Shown one piece after another: positions 12,701-25,901 of a DNA stretch of 64,000 bases. Origin of the DNA: Tubiluchus corallicola (taxonomy: Eukaryota; Priapulida; Priapulimorpha; Priapulimorphida; Tubiluchidae). Position numbers and translations under genes: made by a program. The notes beneath the pieces were generated by a model. The model was given only the letters and a program-made list of their open reading frames with translations. It had not been told where the DNA came from and made no database searches. How positions within the stretch are numbered: the stretch's first letter is position 1; the number at the start of each line of letters is the position of its first letter. The stretch lies in NCBI GenBank assembly GCA_030141605.1, contig JAQGDQ010002367.1, positions 558,501-622,500 on the forward strand. Direction: 5' to 3'.

Positions 12701-15700
12701 ACATTGTTCATTGGTACGGGCATAGGAAGGTAGTCTTCTGGGCGTCTGACAGGTTCCGGGGGTCGTTCTCCTACCCTGTACGTCGGCGTTTGACCTTTTG
12801 CATACGCAGCCTAAAACACGATTAAATCACAGTACAAAATCATTTCAAAGCTTTTGTACGCTATGTTATTGATAGCGAAGTTCAAATAAGTATTCGACTT
12901 TAGTTATAATGCGTTTATTATGCGCAAAGCTCCATGGTCTATTTTTTCTCCCTCAACGAATATAAATTACTGCACGACATCAAAATATGGCACCTTATTT
13001 TTTGTAACTCAAAGCTTTGAACTTTTCTAAAACTTTTGAAAATCTTTAAAACTTTCACATTATTTATTTCTACTATTGCCAGTTTATCAATTCTAGCAAC
13101 ATAAAGTTGGGTGTTGTTCATAAACTGTCAGATAATAATTAACAATTTTGCGCAATTATAATGCTATACTGCTCACGATGTGCGTAAAATTTAAAGTTAA
13201 TTTATGCCTAAAGTTTCATTACACCATTCGTTAGTAAATTGATTTCCTGGTATATAACCGAAATAGGTCAACATTGAACGCCTACATGGCGCAAGACAAA
13301 ATTACAGTAATTGATATTCGTGTCATGATTCGAAAACAAAAATATAGCCACATAAAAATGTACAAGCCATAAAATTATTTACAGTTGACTATTATTGTAT
13401 ATTTTATTTTACAGACAGGTTTTATGTTAAAAACTGCTTTGTAACTTTTCTCTTTCTCTTTCTCTCCCTCTCGCTTCCTTCTCTTTTGCCCTCTCTTTGT
13501 CTCTTTCTCTTTCTCTGCCCAACTGTCTATCCATCTGTCTGTCTATCTGTATCACTCACTCTCTCTAAATATTTATTTTAAAACTTGCGCCACGTAGTTC
13601 TTGCAATAAGAACTAATTAAGGCTTTTCACTCAAGTAAGGTTTGTTGAACAGGCTTTGGATACAAACAATAATTCCACATCGCATTATCGAATTATTGCA
13701 CGTATTTTGAACGATTGTTCTGTGTCACATTTGTGATGTTTTTGAATTCATACTTGTACCGATAACCAATACAATTTTTGAAAATGAAGAACGGCAACGG
13801 CAACAACAATAACAGTAACACCAAACACTATTTGCATATTTAAGCCACTACCAACAACAACAACAGCAATAGTAAGAATGACTATTACAATAACGATAAT
13901 AACTATCCACAACACTTGCAACAACAACTTCAGTTGAAACAACAACAATTTGATATAGCGTAATGGAAATATTGGATTCTGTGTTGATTTTAAAGAAAGG
14001 TTACGCTTCTGTCGGGGATCTGATTTCAATCTCTTTAACTGTAAGTGTGGTACTGTCAAAAAATTATTACTGCTGACTATGACCTAAATCAGTAAAAAAT
14101 AAAAAATATCTGAAATGTCTATTAGCGCATAAAAGTGAGGAATATGTAATAGAAAAGCAATTGCAAAAATCGAGCCGTAAACAAAGTTACACATTCATAA
14201 TAAACTTTTTAAATTCTTTATAACAAGAGCAATATCTATATCAGTCTCATAAGCAACACACGATATGGTATTAATACATTTTATTACGTTTTTATTAAGA
14301 AAATCCAAAGTTTTTATTTGCACCTTAAAACTGCTAATATACAGTGAATCGCTGGATTTTTCTAATTAAAATGAATACACATTCATAAGTATAAAATTGT
14401 ATAATAAATGACAACTACAGTATGCAAATCGTTAAAAACAATAACTAGACTATTGTTATACATTGTAGCTTATATAGTAGAGTTAGAAGGCTGTTTACCA
14501 GTTGTCTGTGTATAACAATGCACACTTCCCTCCCGAAGAAGAGAAGAATTATTTGCATGCGAAATTCGTGACCGCATTTTTATTTAATTGTGGGTTGGCT
14601 ATAAACAGACGCCGCCTGCGCTTTATGTACAGCAACAAAGCTTTCTTGACGAACACGTTTTTTCAAACATGTTACTGTTGCAAAAATTAGTGAAAAGAAT
14701 TGTCTTGCTGTTTCATTTGCTGACCTTGTACTTTAACTGTTTTGAATGTTTAGAAGAGGTAAAGCTTTCAAATCCGCTAATTACAAACGACCAGATTTTG
14801 TACAAATCCTTAAACAAAAAAGAATGGTTTCTGCTGCTAAACCAAGTATGAGATGACGTCAATCTGCTTATCAAGCAACTAATTAAACACTTTTAACTTG
14901 TTAGTTTGGTAAAATTTACAACGGGGAATTATTGGCCCGAATCTGACTGACAACTATTAAAAAGATAAACAAGTTAAACAAGCGTACTATTAAGTAGAAC
15001 AGCAAGTATATAAGGCTTAATTACATTAACAACTACATTAGTATTTCTCTTATACGTTTCAGTAAAACCAAGCTTAGAAATCAGTTTCAATGTAGGTATG
15101 GCTAGGGCGTTTAATGAATTTTAAACTTATAATATTCTGCGTCTAAATAATAATACAATGGAAAAACAACGAATGTTTTATAATATATATGTAACTAATG
15201 CCTAACTGTAAATTTGTAGTACAAAATTATAGTACGAGTATTATTCCATTTTTTTCAATTTTAGTTAGAAACCCCAACTCAACGTTTTTGCTATGCATGT
15301 GAAGATTAGTTTCCTAACTCATTAGTCAGCCTAGGGGTACGGAATAAAAAATACTTAGATACGGCAAAAAACTTTCACTTAAACCACACTGGTGTAGTGG
15401 TGCGTGCTGTCGAGACAAATTATTATTGATGAACAGATAATTATTTCTTCTTGTTGGTAAGTGGGTCAAGTTTCTTATGTACTTGCCATTGAAACAGTGA
15501 GTAAGATGACGTTGGTCTATTAACATAATTATAGCCTCACGCATGGTATTACTAACTCCGCGCGCTGCATTTATTACAATAACATGAATTAATAAAATTT
15601 TGGTGTCATTATGCTGGCTGTTACACAAGGCAGTTTCGTTAATGTAAAACATTTTTTAATTGGGCAAATTATTTTTTCGTGCACAGCTTGAATAATTTTA

Positions 15701-18700
15701 CGTTTTAATAGTTTAAACAAGACACTAACGATGTCTGCTAGTATTACAAAAGTACGTAAATAGTTTTAACTGTAGGATACAAAAGTAGGATATAAAAAGT
15801 TTTAACGGATGTCAAAAACGATTGAAAAATCTATGTTTGAAGAGCAGCAAATACGTTCGAGTACTTTAAATTTCTAATAATATAGTGATAATCATTGTAA
15901 CTGTCATTACTAATGGCTCGAATCGTCTAACCTGTCAAACGCATGACTTATTTCTCGTCAATTTTGCGCAATATACACTTTTGTTACGCTTACATATGGC
16001 GTTTGTATGTAAGCCATGACTCCCCCATGAACAGTATCGTTCACATGCTGACACTGTTTTTATCACATTCGTTATTTTGTCTTATAACTATTTTGTTTGT
16101 ACAATTATGATTGTAAATTTTTTCTTTTTTTCGAAACATGACGGTCAATCACGTTGTTTGCTGAGTGCAGACAATGGTTTCGGGAGAAAATGTCATTATC
16201 AAAGCTAGAAATTAATCTAAAAAATAATCAATACATTTATGTCGCTGCAACTACAAAGGCCCAAAAACCATTATAAAAAAATCAAAAGAGTGAAATTTAA
16301 ATATGCTTGGGTAGTTGCAGTGTCATAAATTTACTGGCTACTTCTTACGGCTTAATTTTTAGCATTTACAACGGTATTTTTTGCTGAAGCGATGGTTTGC
16401 ACTGAAAAAACAGTATGATTCCCAGATTCATAGAAACTGGTTCTCTCATGTATCGCCTGCCACAATTTTGGCAATGATTCTTTTTTTGCCACAAGCACTA
16501 GTAATTATACCAATGTTTGCATTCATTTCTTGTTGCAGTAAGGTCTCTAAACTTCACAATGGCAACTCAATAACAAAACACTAAAACTGAAGAAATGCTC
16601 AGACCTGTAACTGTAAATGAGAATGGGAGCTTGCAGTTCATCTGAGCAATACAACATGACTGAACTATATACAGTTTATAATGACAATGGTCTAATAACT
16701 AGCGATATTCTATACTTTAGTGCTTCACTGTTGTGTGCGTTGGTCAAAATGTATGCCAAATATTTCGGACCGCATTCGGTGGAAAATAGGCCGTAATTAC
16801 GTTTTTAACTTCATAGACAATTGAATGGTAGGAAAGCATGGCATTACCTCAGACCGTTAAACTCACAACCTGTTATTTGTGTTGTGCCTATTGATACTTC
16901 GAGACAAAATACAAAATATCTGTCATTACTGACCTGCAGCTAATATAAGTTTTACACTATAGGACACTTATTTCACGCTTCTACGCTTGCGCGCATCACA
17001 TGACAGAGTCGGGAAACTATGTAATTCAGTTTCAATTACTTGATAGCAAACTAATTTCTGTATACAATATACAAAATGCTTGTAATTACTGACCTGCAGC
17101 TAATATAAGTTTTAAATGCACCTTGCACATTTAAAAGTAATCGGAAATGATTTTATTTGAATCTGTTGCAGGTTCGACTGATTATGTTCCAAAGCAGAAC
17201 AGGACGTTTCTTGCATTTTAAATAATTAGTTAGTTTATCAATTAAAAATTAAATTTTTTAAATTCCATTATTGCTCAACCACAAAATTTAGCAGGCAAGT
17301 AACACTTATATAACTGATGGAAAATTTTGTTTTAATTAAAGATGCACAAATTATTGCGTGCTGCACATAAAGAATTAGTGCCACCCCATGGCCTGCAGAC
17401 GTACAATATCACTATATTTCATTAAAGTCAGTTTTATTTCGTCAAAGATTTATTTGCTAGTAAAAATGTGCACTGCTATTTGTCACTTTCATCTCTTTTA
17501 ATAAATAAACACTAGAGTCTACAAAAACAGAATTATGTCTAAATAATTGATATTCTTGGAACGTAATGTCAGAGATTCTCAAAGTGTAAAGAATGCGAAA
17601 TTACAATATAATTTAGGTAGCAACAAAACTATTTTTGCTTTTAAGTAGGCTAGAGAAAATGTGCTTCTTTACCGACAGGCTTTAAAATGGTCCGGTCTAC
17701 ATTCCTGCTGGTAAACAATTAGCCTTAGGCGTATTATTTTCTCTCATTACTAGCAAAATGCGATGACCTGAAATTGGTCACTCTCGCTTAAAATTGTCCA
17801 AACTATACAAAATACTAAGATCGAAAGTGAAGAGACCGACGACGGCAGTTCATCAATTGTGGAAATGCCAACTTTTTACTCAGCCCATAGATCTTACAAC
17901 GTAGGTCCGCTTTTAGTAACTGCAATCTGGTGGATTTTTTTGTGAGCCCAATAATTCTTAGTAATTTTTTTAACCGTTGAAGCTGTCATTGTCGTCGTCA
18001 TTCTTAAACTAAATTTAGTTTTTTTAATTTATTAGCATTTATTAGTAAACTTTTTGGTGAGTTACTGAAAATTAACTTTTTTGCTCATCAAAACAGGAAT
18101 TTTTGTAAAAATTACTCAATAAATTCGTTTTTCAGACAGCCAATTTTATTAAGATAACAAACACGTAATGTGCAAAAATTACTCCTCTCCAATGAAAAGC
18201 AAATGGTTTTGCAGGCAAATCTCAGGAAGACAGGATGATTTTTCTTATGCTACCCCATTTCAAGTCCGACAAAAAGTATACATTTTAAAACAATTAACGC
18301 GTTTTAGATAATTAAATAATAGATTAAAATCTTAACTAACTATTGATGACATCGTAAACGAACATAATTTTCAATAGCAAAAATATTCCGCGAGCGTGAT
18401 GCACGTATTTGCAAAAGCGAAAATTGAAGTACAGTGTTACTGTAAGATATTCAGGGTTGTACTAAAACTAACCATGTTCTAGATAACTATTTTAAGACGA
18501 AAATTCAAATTTACCGCTGTACTCACGCATGAGCAGTCGAACGTGTGTAATTCGTCACAAACTAACACATCTGAATTGAGAGGTACAGCACCTGTTTTTG
18601 TGCAATGTGTTTCCGAAATGCAAGCGCTAGTGCCTGTCTAACTAGAGAATTGCGAAATGCATGTAACAGCGAAGAACTAGGGGCGCGAACGCGTAATTGT

Positions 18701-20968
18701 GTTTGTGTGATAATAATTCTTTCAAGTAAATCACTTTTGAAAAAATAGTTTGTTTCCTGTCAATATCTTAAAGATTAGGTTGTTTTGACCTACAGTCTAA
18801 GATTGGGTGCGGTTTTCCTTTAAATCGCAAAAGAAGCCTTTGTGTTCGTGCTCATGAGTGCTACAGTTTGAGGAGAAACATGCCAATTTCTTGCCAATTT
18901 ACCCAAGCTTATTAAAATCTAGGGTTGTTTCCATTAAAGATAAATTACCTACTTTCTTATGTCCCAGCAGGCTACCTTGACAAAATTTCTAGAAATTTTA
19001 AAATATGAAATTCCAGTTAAAGTTGACAATTAGAAAGTACCTTTTCAATCTCGCCCTACTTCCCATAGTATTACTGACTATTTTTCTGGTCAAATGTGTG
19101 CTCGAAGTTTAATTATTGTAGTCTACGCTAGAGATAACCATGATTTCTGTTATCAAAAAACTGACTATTATGTAACAGTTCCTTCTTAATGTGTAAAACA
19201 GTTATAGCGTTACTTTAACACAACTTCCTAACACGTTGTAGTTTTTTACTGATCGTTCTACATGTATGCTTACATAACATTTTATTGTTTACTGTATATT
19301 TCGGATGTCCACAATTATATCAACTTACCGTAAGTCTGTAAGCAGAAAGTCTGTGTAAATTTTAGGATTAAAAAACTCGTGTCTTTCTTATAAAGGCGCC
19401 AGTGGCTATTCGGGAGCTGACATACTTGAATTTTTATCTGTCAGTACTATTTTTGTTGTTTAAAAAAATTATCTTTTCATAACTTAACCAAAATAGCAAA
19501 TTTTGCTTTAACATTCGATGACTAAAATATCGCCATTTGGCACAGATAACTCCGTAAGGTATATAAGCTTTTCTGCCATAGAAAGTTTTATGCTAAAGGT
19601 TCAAACACTTTATTGTTATATAACTAAAATTCATAGTCACTGGAAAAGTTCGACGCCGTAAAGTCGTTAACAGTTTTAACAAATCTTCAAAATACTTTGC
19701 GAATGAAAAGAAACTTGGTCTGTTGCGAAACTCGGTTCATACCTTTTGTAACACTTCATAAAGAATTTAACTAGCAACGTTATGCTCTGACCACTATGTC
19801 AGTAAGGTCAGCAGTAGTAAAATCAGTATGTTATACTGATCGGGGGGGGGGGGGTTTAGAAAAGCCGTTTTCATTATCGGTGTTGCAATAATAATGGTAA
19901 CCAATAATGGTTGCTTGCAGATAATTAAAAACTCTACTGTTGCAAAGTCATTAAATTTTTATTATCACCATTGCTTCGAGTTGAAACTGTATTGAGGTCA
20001 CGATCACACCATAGGAGAGCTGCAGTGCAAAAGCATATCAGAATTGACATTTACGTCACCTCGCTAAGGTATATACTGTAGTTTTAAAAGCTTTGTGGTA
20101 GTTTTATCAATTTACATTAGCTCTATTTCCGACGTGATTACGCAACAAGGAAGAAGCTACACCCGATCTAGAAAATGCAGCATGTTGCGACTATTTCTGG
20201 AAACATGTTGGAAATAATGGTAATAATTCTATGCCTTTGAATGTACGTCTTCCAACTAATAATAGAAAAATAGTGGCTTATACTATGCAAGAGCAGTAAC
20301 ATTTCCTTATTTTCAGCTACGTAACTAGAAGAAAATAGCATCGTAACCCTTGTGTAGGACTGGCTTTTGATTAGAACTCACAGATGGTGTGCGGCAAGGA
20401 TCGTCGATTGAACCCACGTTATTTCAAGTTTATATAAAATGCTTATAAGCAAACGAAACCTAACTAATTAAGTAGATGAAAAACTCATGGCAGGCCTAGA
20501 AACGAAACCGAGTTTTAAAGCTGTCTTATAACTCAGAAGTCAATTAACGCCATTAACTGCTTTAAAAAATCTTAAAAAGATGAGTTCATGAAGACAGGTA
20601 TGACGATATAATGCTGATAATTTCAGTCGATGTTAATAAACAGCCTTAACAAGATATGTAAAATCTAATATTTAATATTTACGATTGTCAGTAGTACAGT
20701 CCAAACTTTTGCAATACAAATTGCTTTTCGCCACACAAACAGTCAAACAAATAGTACCCTGTATACCTAAAGCATTCAAAATATCTAACAGGGTTGAAAA
20801 AACAATATGTTAAGTCAGCATTCAGGTACGTCACTAGTTCACCCACGTATTGTATTACATGATACCAATTTTAACTGTAGTCCTCTTCACAATCTTTACA
20901 TTAAATTACAAGTATAAAAATCTGACACTCACCAAACACAGCAACCACAATGCCGTTATCCTGTTCAT
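6768..20968 (-). CDS. Membrane-anchored zona pellucida (ZP) domain protein
   Basis: Nine coding exons: 20933-20968, 12696-12810, 12009-12202, 10857-11014, 10541-10692, 10036-10120, 9655-9817, 8545-8719 and 6768-6976. All junctions are GT-AG and in phase, giving about 428 aa. Exon 1 encodes the hydrophobic core of a signal peptide (MNRITALWLLCL, likely cut after AYA in exon 2). A short proline/arginine-rich linker follows. The ZP domain starts near residue 51: ZP-N has Cys56, 88, 108 and 151, ZP-C has Cys185, 229, 248, 290, 292, 295, 299 and 304, and the segment FEGAVYAKG is typical of cuticlin-like ZP proteins. A furin-type site RRRKR sits at 307-311, then a hydrophobic patch (ITVMVP, 346-351) and a transmembrane helix at about 384-408 with a short basic tail. 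This is the standard layout of ZP proteins that are cleaved and polymerise into extracellular matrix or cuticle. The exact subfamily is unknown. The first ATG is chosen because it gives a signal peptide in frame. Confidence 0.9.
7680..7975 (-). mobile_element. Degenerate LINE reverse-transcriptase C-terminus
   Basis: The minus strand between about 7975 and 7680 translates, with stops and frameshifts, to a segment containing KNKDWIEVIQKCRLWWIGHV followed by an Arg/Lys-rich stretch. This matches the conserved R-R-L-x-W-x-G-H-V tail found at the end of many non-LTR retrotransposon polymerases. It lies in a ZP-gene intron and is not functional. Confidence 0.55.
9105..9500 (+). mobile_element. Degenerate LINE (CR1/Jockey-like) C-terminus and 3' UTR
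   Basis: Positions 9110-9275 encode a segment with FLFNNAAPVWNSLQEIA followed by LIKARNANLFKR and a stop. The pattern x-W-N-S-L-x-x-x-I then F-K-R is the usual end of CR1/L2/Jockey reverse transcriptases. The following AT-rich sequence is probably its 3' UTR. It lies on the strand opposite the host ZP gene. Confidence 0.6.
9928..9951. repeat. (AAC)n microsatellite
   Basis: Eight AAC/CAA trinucleotides in the ZP-gene intron between exons at 9817 and 10036. Confidence 0.9.
11148..11327 (+). repeat. LINE tail continuing into a graded pentanucleotide array
   Basis: AAATAAATGTTTATCTTATC opens a run of pentamers that changes step by step: TCTTA/TCTTG, then at least a dozen TCTCG, then TGTCG, then about nine TGCCG units. 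The start matches LINE 3' ends at 640-700 and 40170-40195, so the array was probably seeded by an inserted LINE tail. It sits in the ZP intron between exons 4 and 3. Long open frames across it are artefacts of the repeat. Confidence 0.8.
12302..12382 (+). repeat. tRNA-Thr(UGU)-like repeat, also tRNA-like on the reverse strand
   Basis: On the plus strand, GCTTAGTGATCTAAGG resembles a box A, TCTGCCTTGTAAATAGA an anticodon arm with TGT at 12349-12351, and CCTGTTTTAAACCC a box B. On the minus strand the same segment contains CTGGTTCAAATC, again a box B. The acceptor ends do not pair well, so a SINE or tRNA pseudogene is more likely than a working tRNA. Confidence 0.5.
12811..20932 (-). other. First intron of the ZP gene (8.1 kb)
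   Basis: No exons are recognised between the signal-peptide exon and the next ZP exon. It contains a CT-rich stretch (13449-13565), CAA-rich DNA near 13790-13950, a run of 13 G at 19842-19854 and a ~49-bp direct repeat (about 16905-16953 and 17067-17114). The rest is featureless AT-rich sequence. The unusually long first intron could hold regulatory elements, but none can be named. Confidence 0.6.
19842..19854 (+). repeat. Poly-G tract (13 G)
   Basis: Thirteen consecutive guanines in the long first intron of the ZP gene, conspicuous in AT-rich DNA. Confidence 0.9.
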
Positions 20969-22659
20969 TCTGGAAACAAAGTTCTGTATAATTATTATTA
21001 GTTTTACGTGTTATTAAGCAGTATTATTGCCTATGTCCAAATCAATGCAAAAATCAATGTTCGCTGATAATAATTAGTGGGCAGTCTGTAAAAAGTTGTA
21101 AAGTTTGTTAGAATGACGTATTGTTCGTGTGGAAAGCAATGCGGTGCGGTAAAATTTATTCCTGCGGTTCGGTTCTCACGTACAAGAGTAAAACAATTGG
21201 TTTCATTTGTATTCAACAAAAATAATAATATACTGGAGATATTTTCGATCTTAGGCAATATTCTTGTGCCAACAAACGCTTCTCTGAAGGAGATAGCAGA
21301 AAATGGGGATATTTCCGATATTTCCCTTGTTGCAATTTCACTCGTTTTCATTTCTGACTGTTGCAAATGATGGACTATTGACAGTTATGTCAATCTTTCA
21401 TTATAGTAATTAAGTATTATTTATTTAACAGTATGGGTTAAATAATCTCGGAATTCAAATTTCGTACTCGAGATTTTCCATTGAACAGCTTCAGTTCACA
21501 AGATGTATAGTCAGGAATTCTCCATGCATTGAATAACTTCCTAGCAGTCTCTACTCTTTGAAAGTAGTTTATTTGTGAACGTCTGGGTATTGTAGTTCAT
21601 CTTAAGTCTCAATACTGAAAGACTGGCTCATGTTTGGTTCGTTCTTTTGAAAGTGTCTGGTCCTTTCCATTGTGGTGCCAGCCATGCAGTCATCTGTTTT
21701 TAGGATTGAGAGTTTTTTTACAATGGTTGTTTTGCGCAGTTAGGCACTTGAGTTTGGTGTGTGTACTCAACAGCTAAAGGATTTAGCGTGCAGTAACTTA
21801 GAGTAGGGAGGCATAAAAGCTCGATAGATGAAGTGATTAGAGTATTTTGACAGAGTAGACTTAAGTGTTCAGGGTACTGACTAATTTAAATATCCAACAC
21901 ACGGAATAGTTTTGGTTCTTAAACTGAGTAACATGATGCTCGTATAAGAAGATTAAGTGCAGAAAGTGAAAGCATGTGTGCATATGAAAGTGAATGCATA
22001 TACAGATTAAGTAGCACTGATTCTTAGATAAGAAAATTTAGATACCCTTAGGAATTTACAGGTCTAACTGCATGTTTTGGACGAACAGTTTCACTGCTCA
22101 TGTGGGATTCCCACACTGAATAATTTAAACGCTAAAATCCAGCACTCGGGAGAGCTGCAGCTAGATTGTAATTATGTGTAGATTAATTGGCTTGAGTAGC
22201 AGAGTAATCAAAGCGTTTGGTCTGCTGAACATAGTGGAAATAGGCATAGTAGCTTTCTGATTCTTCTTAATAAACTCTTTTATTAAGCAGTCAGAAAGTG
22301 GATAAGACTTTGCAAGCTTGTCAGTTTAATTATGCAACAAGATAAACAGTTACAGAGGCCCAAATACCGGTTTGGAATAATTTGCTGTTTCAGTAGGCCT
22401 ACACCCACGAATATTGGGAACATAGCAAAAACATTAATTGTAATTATGTCCACAAAAGTAGTTCAAAACATAGTAACAATAGTAAAGTGTTAATAACATT
22501 TTTTCTTAATTACATTTAAACAGATAAAGCAAATTTTCAAATAAGTTTCAAATATTCTAGATTAAAAATACTTTTAAAATAAAGAACGATTTTTCTTTAA
22601 TTGTGCTTTATTAATTAACCTTTCAATCATCGCTTATATTAGTAAAATGGAATAATTAC

Positions 22660-22747
22660 CTTCAGATTTTAGTCCACCGTCATATAGCACAAAATCACAG
22701 AAAATTGACACCACGGTTGTCCGCGAAGTGTTTGCAATGTCATTCAT
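22660..22747 (-). CDS. Possible short upstream exon/ORF, unidentified
   Basis: The minus strand reads MNDIANTSRTTVVSIFCDF and on to G-L-K-S-E, 29 codons in all, ending at a good donor (GAAG then gtaatt). The protein is not recognised. It lies 1.7 kb upstream of the ZP signal-peptide exon on the same strand, so it may be a 5' leader exon with an upstream ORF, the start of another gene, or chance. Confidence 0.25.
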
Positions 22748-23279
22748 TTTCTACCGACAGCTTGCTTTATATATACCGTCCCACAACTTTCACTAACCCA
22801 ATTAGAGTGTTTAACCCAGATATCACTCGCTTCGCTTTTTGCTGTGCTTTGCCGTAACTCTGCAGTATTTTGACAAAAAAACTGGGAAAATTCAAGAGCT
22901 TCTAAAAAAATTTGAATGTTGATTTTAAGTAAAAGACAGTTTCCTGTGTAACGACTGAAAAAATATGAAAAATCTTTATTCTGCACATGACTTTAATGAG
23001 TCGTTTAATTAAAAACAGTTTAGTCAAACAATTAAGATTTACTGTACGGCTTTATTAATATAGAGCCACATGTTTTCGGCTCGTCATTTATATTTTTGGT
23101 AGATAATTTGTTTATTTCTTCGTCCCCCTTGTTTGATTTTTCTTTATTTGTTTGTTTGCATACTTGCTTGCTTTAGAGTATCAATTTGCTTGTTCGTATA
23201 CTTGTTTGTTTGCTTGCTTGCCTAAGTGCATACGCTTGCATGATTAAATTGTATGTGAGTATGTATGTATGTGTGATTG

Positions 23280-23335
23280 TTTGTTCGTCTGTTTGTCTGT
23301 GTCTCTATCTGTCTGTCTGCCTACCTGCCTGCCTG

Positions 23336-23392
<57 letters not shown>

Positions 23393-23566
23393 GTCTCTCC
23401 GTCTATCTGTCTGTCTGTCCGTCCGTCTGTCTGTCTGTGTGTCTCTCTCTGTGTCTGTCTGTCTGTCCGTCCGTCCGTCTGTCTATCTGTGTGTCTCTCT
23501 ATCTGTCTTTGTCTGTCTACCTGTCTGTCTGTCTGTGTGTCTGTCTATCTGTCTGTCTGTGTTTGG
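23280..23566 (+). repeat. (CTGT)n tetranucleotide array with interruptions
   Basis: A long CTGT/TGTC array with CTAT, CCGT and CTCT variants. All three plus-strand frames stay open across it only because of the repeat. The flank from about 23146 is TTGC/TTGT-rich and probably part of the same degenerate array. Confidence 0.95.
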
Positions 23567-25901
23567 TGGACCGATTTATTTATTTATTTATTGACTGCAC
23601 TAATTTAACACTATTCAGTTACCTTTTTTTCCAAAAAAACTCCACAAAAGTTTCGCAATGATAACTGCTTGTAGGGCGCTTATCCAGATCCCTAAAAATA
23701 AAGGAGACGGAACATTGATCCTTATCATATTTTACAATGCACTCTAGCAGTACGCTTTTACTGTGAAGTTATTCTTTATCATACATGAATATCAAATGAT
23801 TTGCACTCCTTCAAATGGTCAAATGGTTGGAAGTGTGACAAAATTTATGTTTTTTCTTTCTATCCATCTGGACGCCCTGCGTTTCTTGGGTATGTAACAA
23901 TTCGTTTAAATCTGTCACAATTAAACGCCTGCTCAGTCCTAATGAAGTAGATAAATCTTGCGTAAAATTGTTATTTTACCACATATTTTACCAATTTTAC
24001 CATAGCCAGTCAAGTTCAAGGGTGTCATGGTCATTGCCTTAGAATTTGAAACCCGTTCCAACTTCGACTCGAGGAACAGTTGCGGATGAACTATTAAGCT
24101 AACTAGGTTTCACCCTAGGAAGCTCGGAACGCAGATTGGTTGGAAAGAAGCAAAATTATTTAGTTTCGCCATAATTTTATACATTGAGCAGTTACTTCTC
24201 CTTTCAACAGTTGTTAATGAAAGTTATTAAGCTAAATATTAACTTAATCATCCGGCACTCATGCGTACTGAACTAGACTTCGTTCAGTTGATTTGAAATA
24301 CTTTATACATACTTGTTAATAAAAAAAATAACGAAAATTTCTCAAACTAGAAATTAGTTACTTCAGCTAAAATAACTCATTGTAGCCGCAACTGATTTTA
24401 TTATTATCAGTATTGTAAAGTCTGCCAATGCTTTCCCAGTCAACTCCTTAATATTATTCATCCACCATTTTATATTGAGGAACTGTTTTTCTCTGATTGT
24501 TTTCCCAACGACTTGTTGTTCTTGATGACGTGGCCATTACACTTAGCATTCATTTCTTGGTCACCCAAAAATGGTTGTGTTCGCCATCATCTTCTCCAAG
24601 ACAGTTATCTCTCATGTGTTTTTTTGACGCAGTACACATTGCTGCAGCAGGTCCTTTCGAAAACCATCAAATTTTCTCCTTTTCTCAAGTCCCATACCCC
24701 AAATTCACCCAGTCTCTCTGCACTGGGCAAAAATTTTACCTGACCTCAGCAGTCTGTTCACTGGTTCACGTCGGTGGTCCTAAATTTTTCCACCTTTGCT
24801 CGCACCTGTGGAGCGCAAAGTAGATTTGGCGACAAGTTAACAATCATTGTATTTTCTTGTAACATTCTTCCAATTGCGTACTGCATTGCAGAAACGGCTG
24901 TAAGTTTCGGTAGCTCTTTTAATAATGCACGACATGTAGCATTTCTTAGTTTTTAAAACTTTCTTGAATTTTAGCTTTTATATAACATTTTTGTGTTGAA
25001 ATAAACTTTAAATAAAAAAATAAACAAGCAGCATTTTAAGACCGCTTATTAGAATGTAAATAAAAGAAAATACTTTGACACGTCGCGTAATGATGACATA
25101 GAAATGCAATTTGAAACTTTGTGTAATCAGTTTTTAAAAAATTAAGAATTGTCAACTTTAACCCATTAGTGCAAAAGAACCTGATAAAAGATCTGTTTTG
25201 AGACTAAAAAGTTAAACTTTTTGTTTACCGAAAAAGAACTATATGTAGTCAGTAATGAGTTCTGAATGTAAACGTATTAGGCAGTACTCGAAGGCAGATC
25301 GAAATATTGAGATTCAACAAAAAAGTTGTGCGCTTCTCGACACGTTCCTATAGGATCATTCAAGGAGACACTAGATAAAATGCTTAGGGCATACAAGATC
25401 TTCACTGTTAGCCTGAACTTTACAGATTAACTTTGTGGAGGTTCATGGTGAAGCATGATTTTTTGCTTACATTAGTTGTTATGAAAAACGACATTTAATC
25501 GGACAAACTACATGTAATTTTACATCATGAGCACGAAAAAAGTCTCAAAAATACCTTCAATGAGAAAATTGGAAATGGAAGCAGATACTTTGTCTCAATG
25601 CCTCCTCAAGAGAAGCATATCGCAGGTAAATAGGATTTGTTTAAGTTTTTGATGTTTCCCTGAATTAATAGAAGAAACTTTCTGAATCCAACTCACTCCT
25701 TCCACAAAACAACGGATTTGTCAGATGAATTGCCGTTGTTGTCAAGTGTCAAATTTGCGTCACACTAAAATTGTATCTATAGAATTAATAATTGCCCATT
25801 TAACTATGAGTATGAAAACATGAACGTAAGTATATATATGGTTCTTACATGGGATAAGTGTACGTCAAAAAACATCTTGGATGTTGCAAGGCTGTGGTCA
25901 G

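Noticed and set aside
13748-14059. 103-codon minus-strand ORF with a V/I-rich stretch
   Set aside because: Derived from CAA/AAT trinucleotide-rich intron DNA; no domain.
20395-20425. GATTGAACCCACG, a box B-like sequence (minus)
   Set aside because: No box A or cloverleaf arms at the right distance.
23186-23661. Three overlapping cysteine/leucine/serine-rich ORFs of 105-140 codons
   Set aside because: They are translations of the CTGT microsatellite in all frames; no independent evidence of coding.
24497-24956. Plus-strand ORFs of 76-108 codons in less AT-rich DNA
   Set aside because: No domain, splice structure or reverse-strand transposase could be recognised; possibly part of an old element but unsupported.
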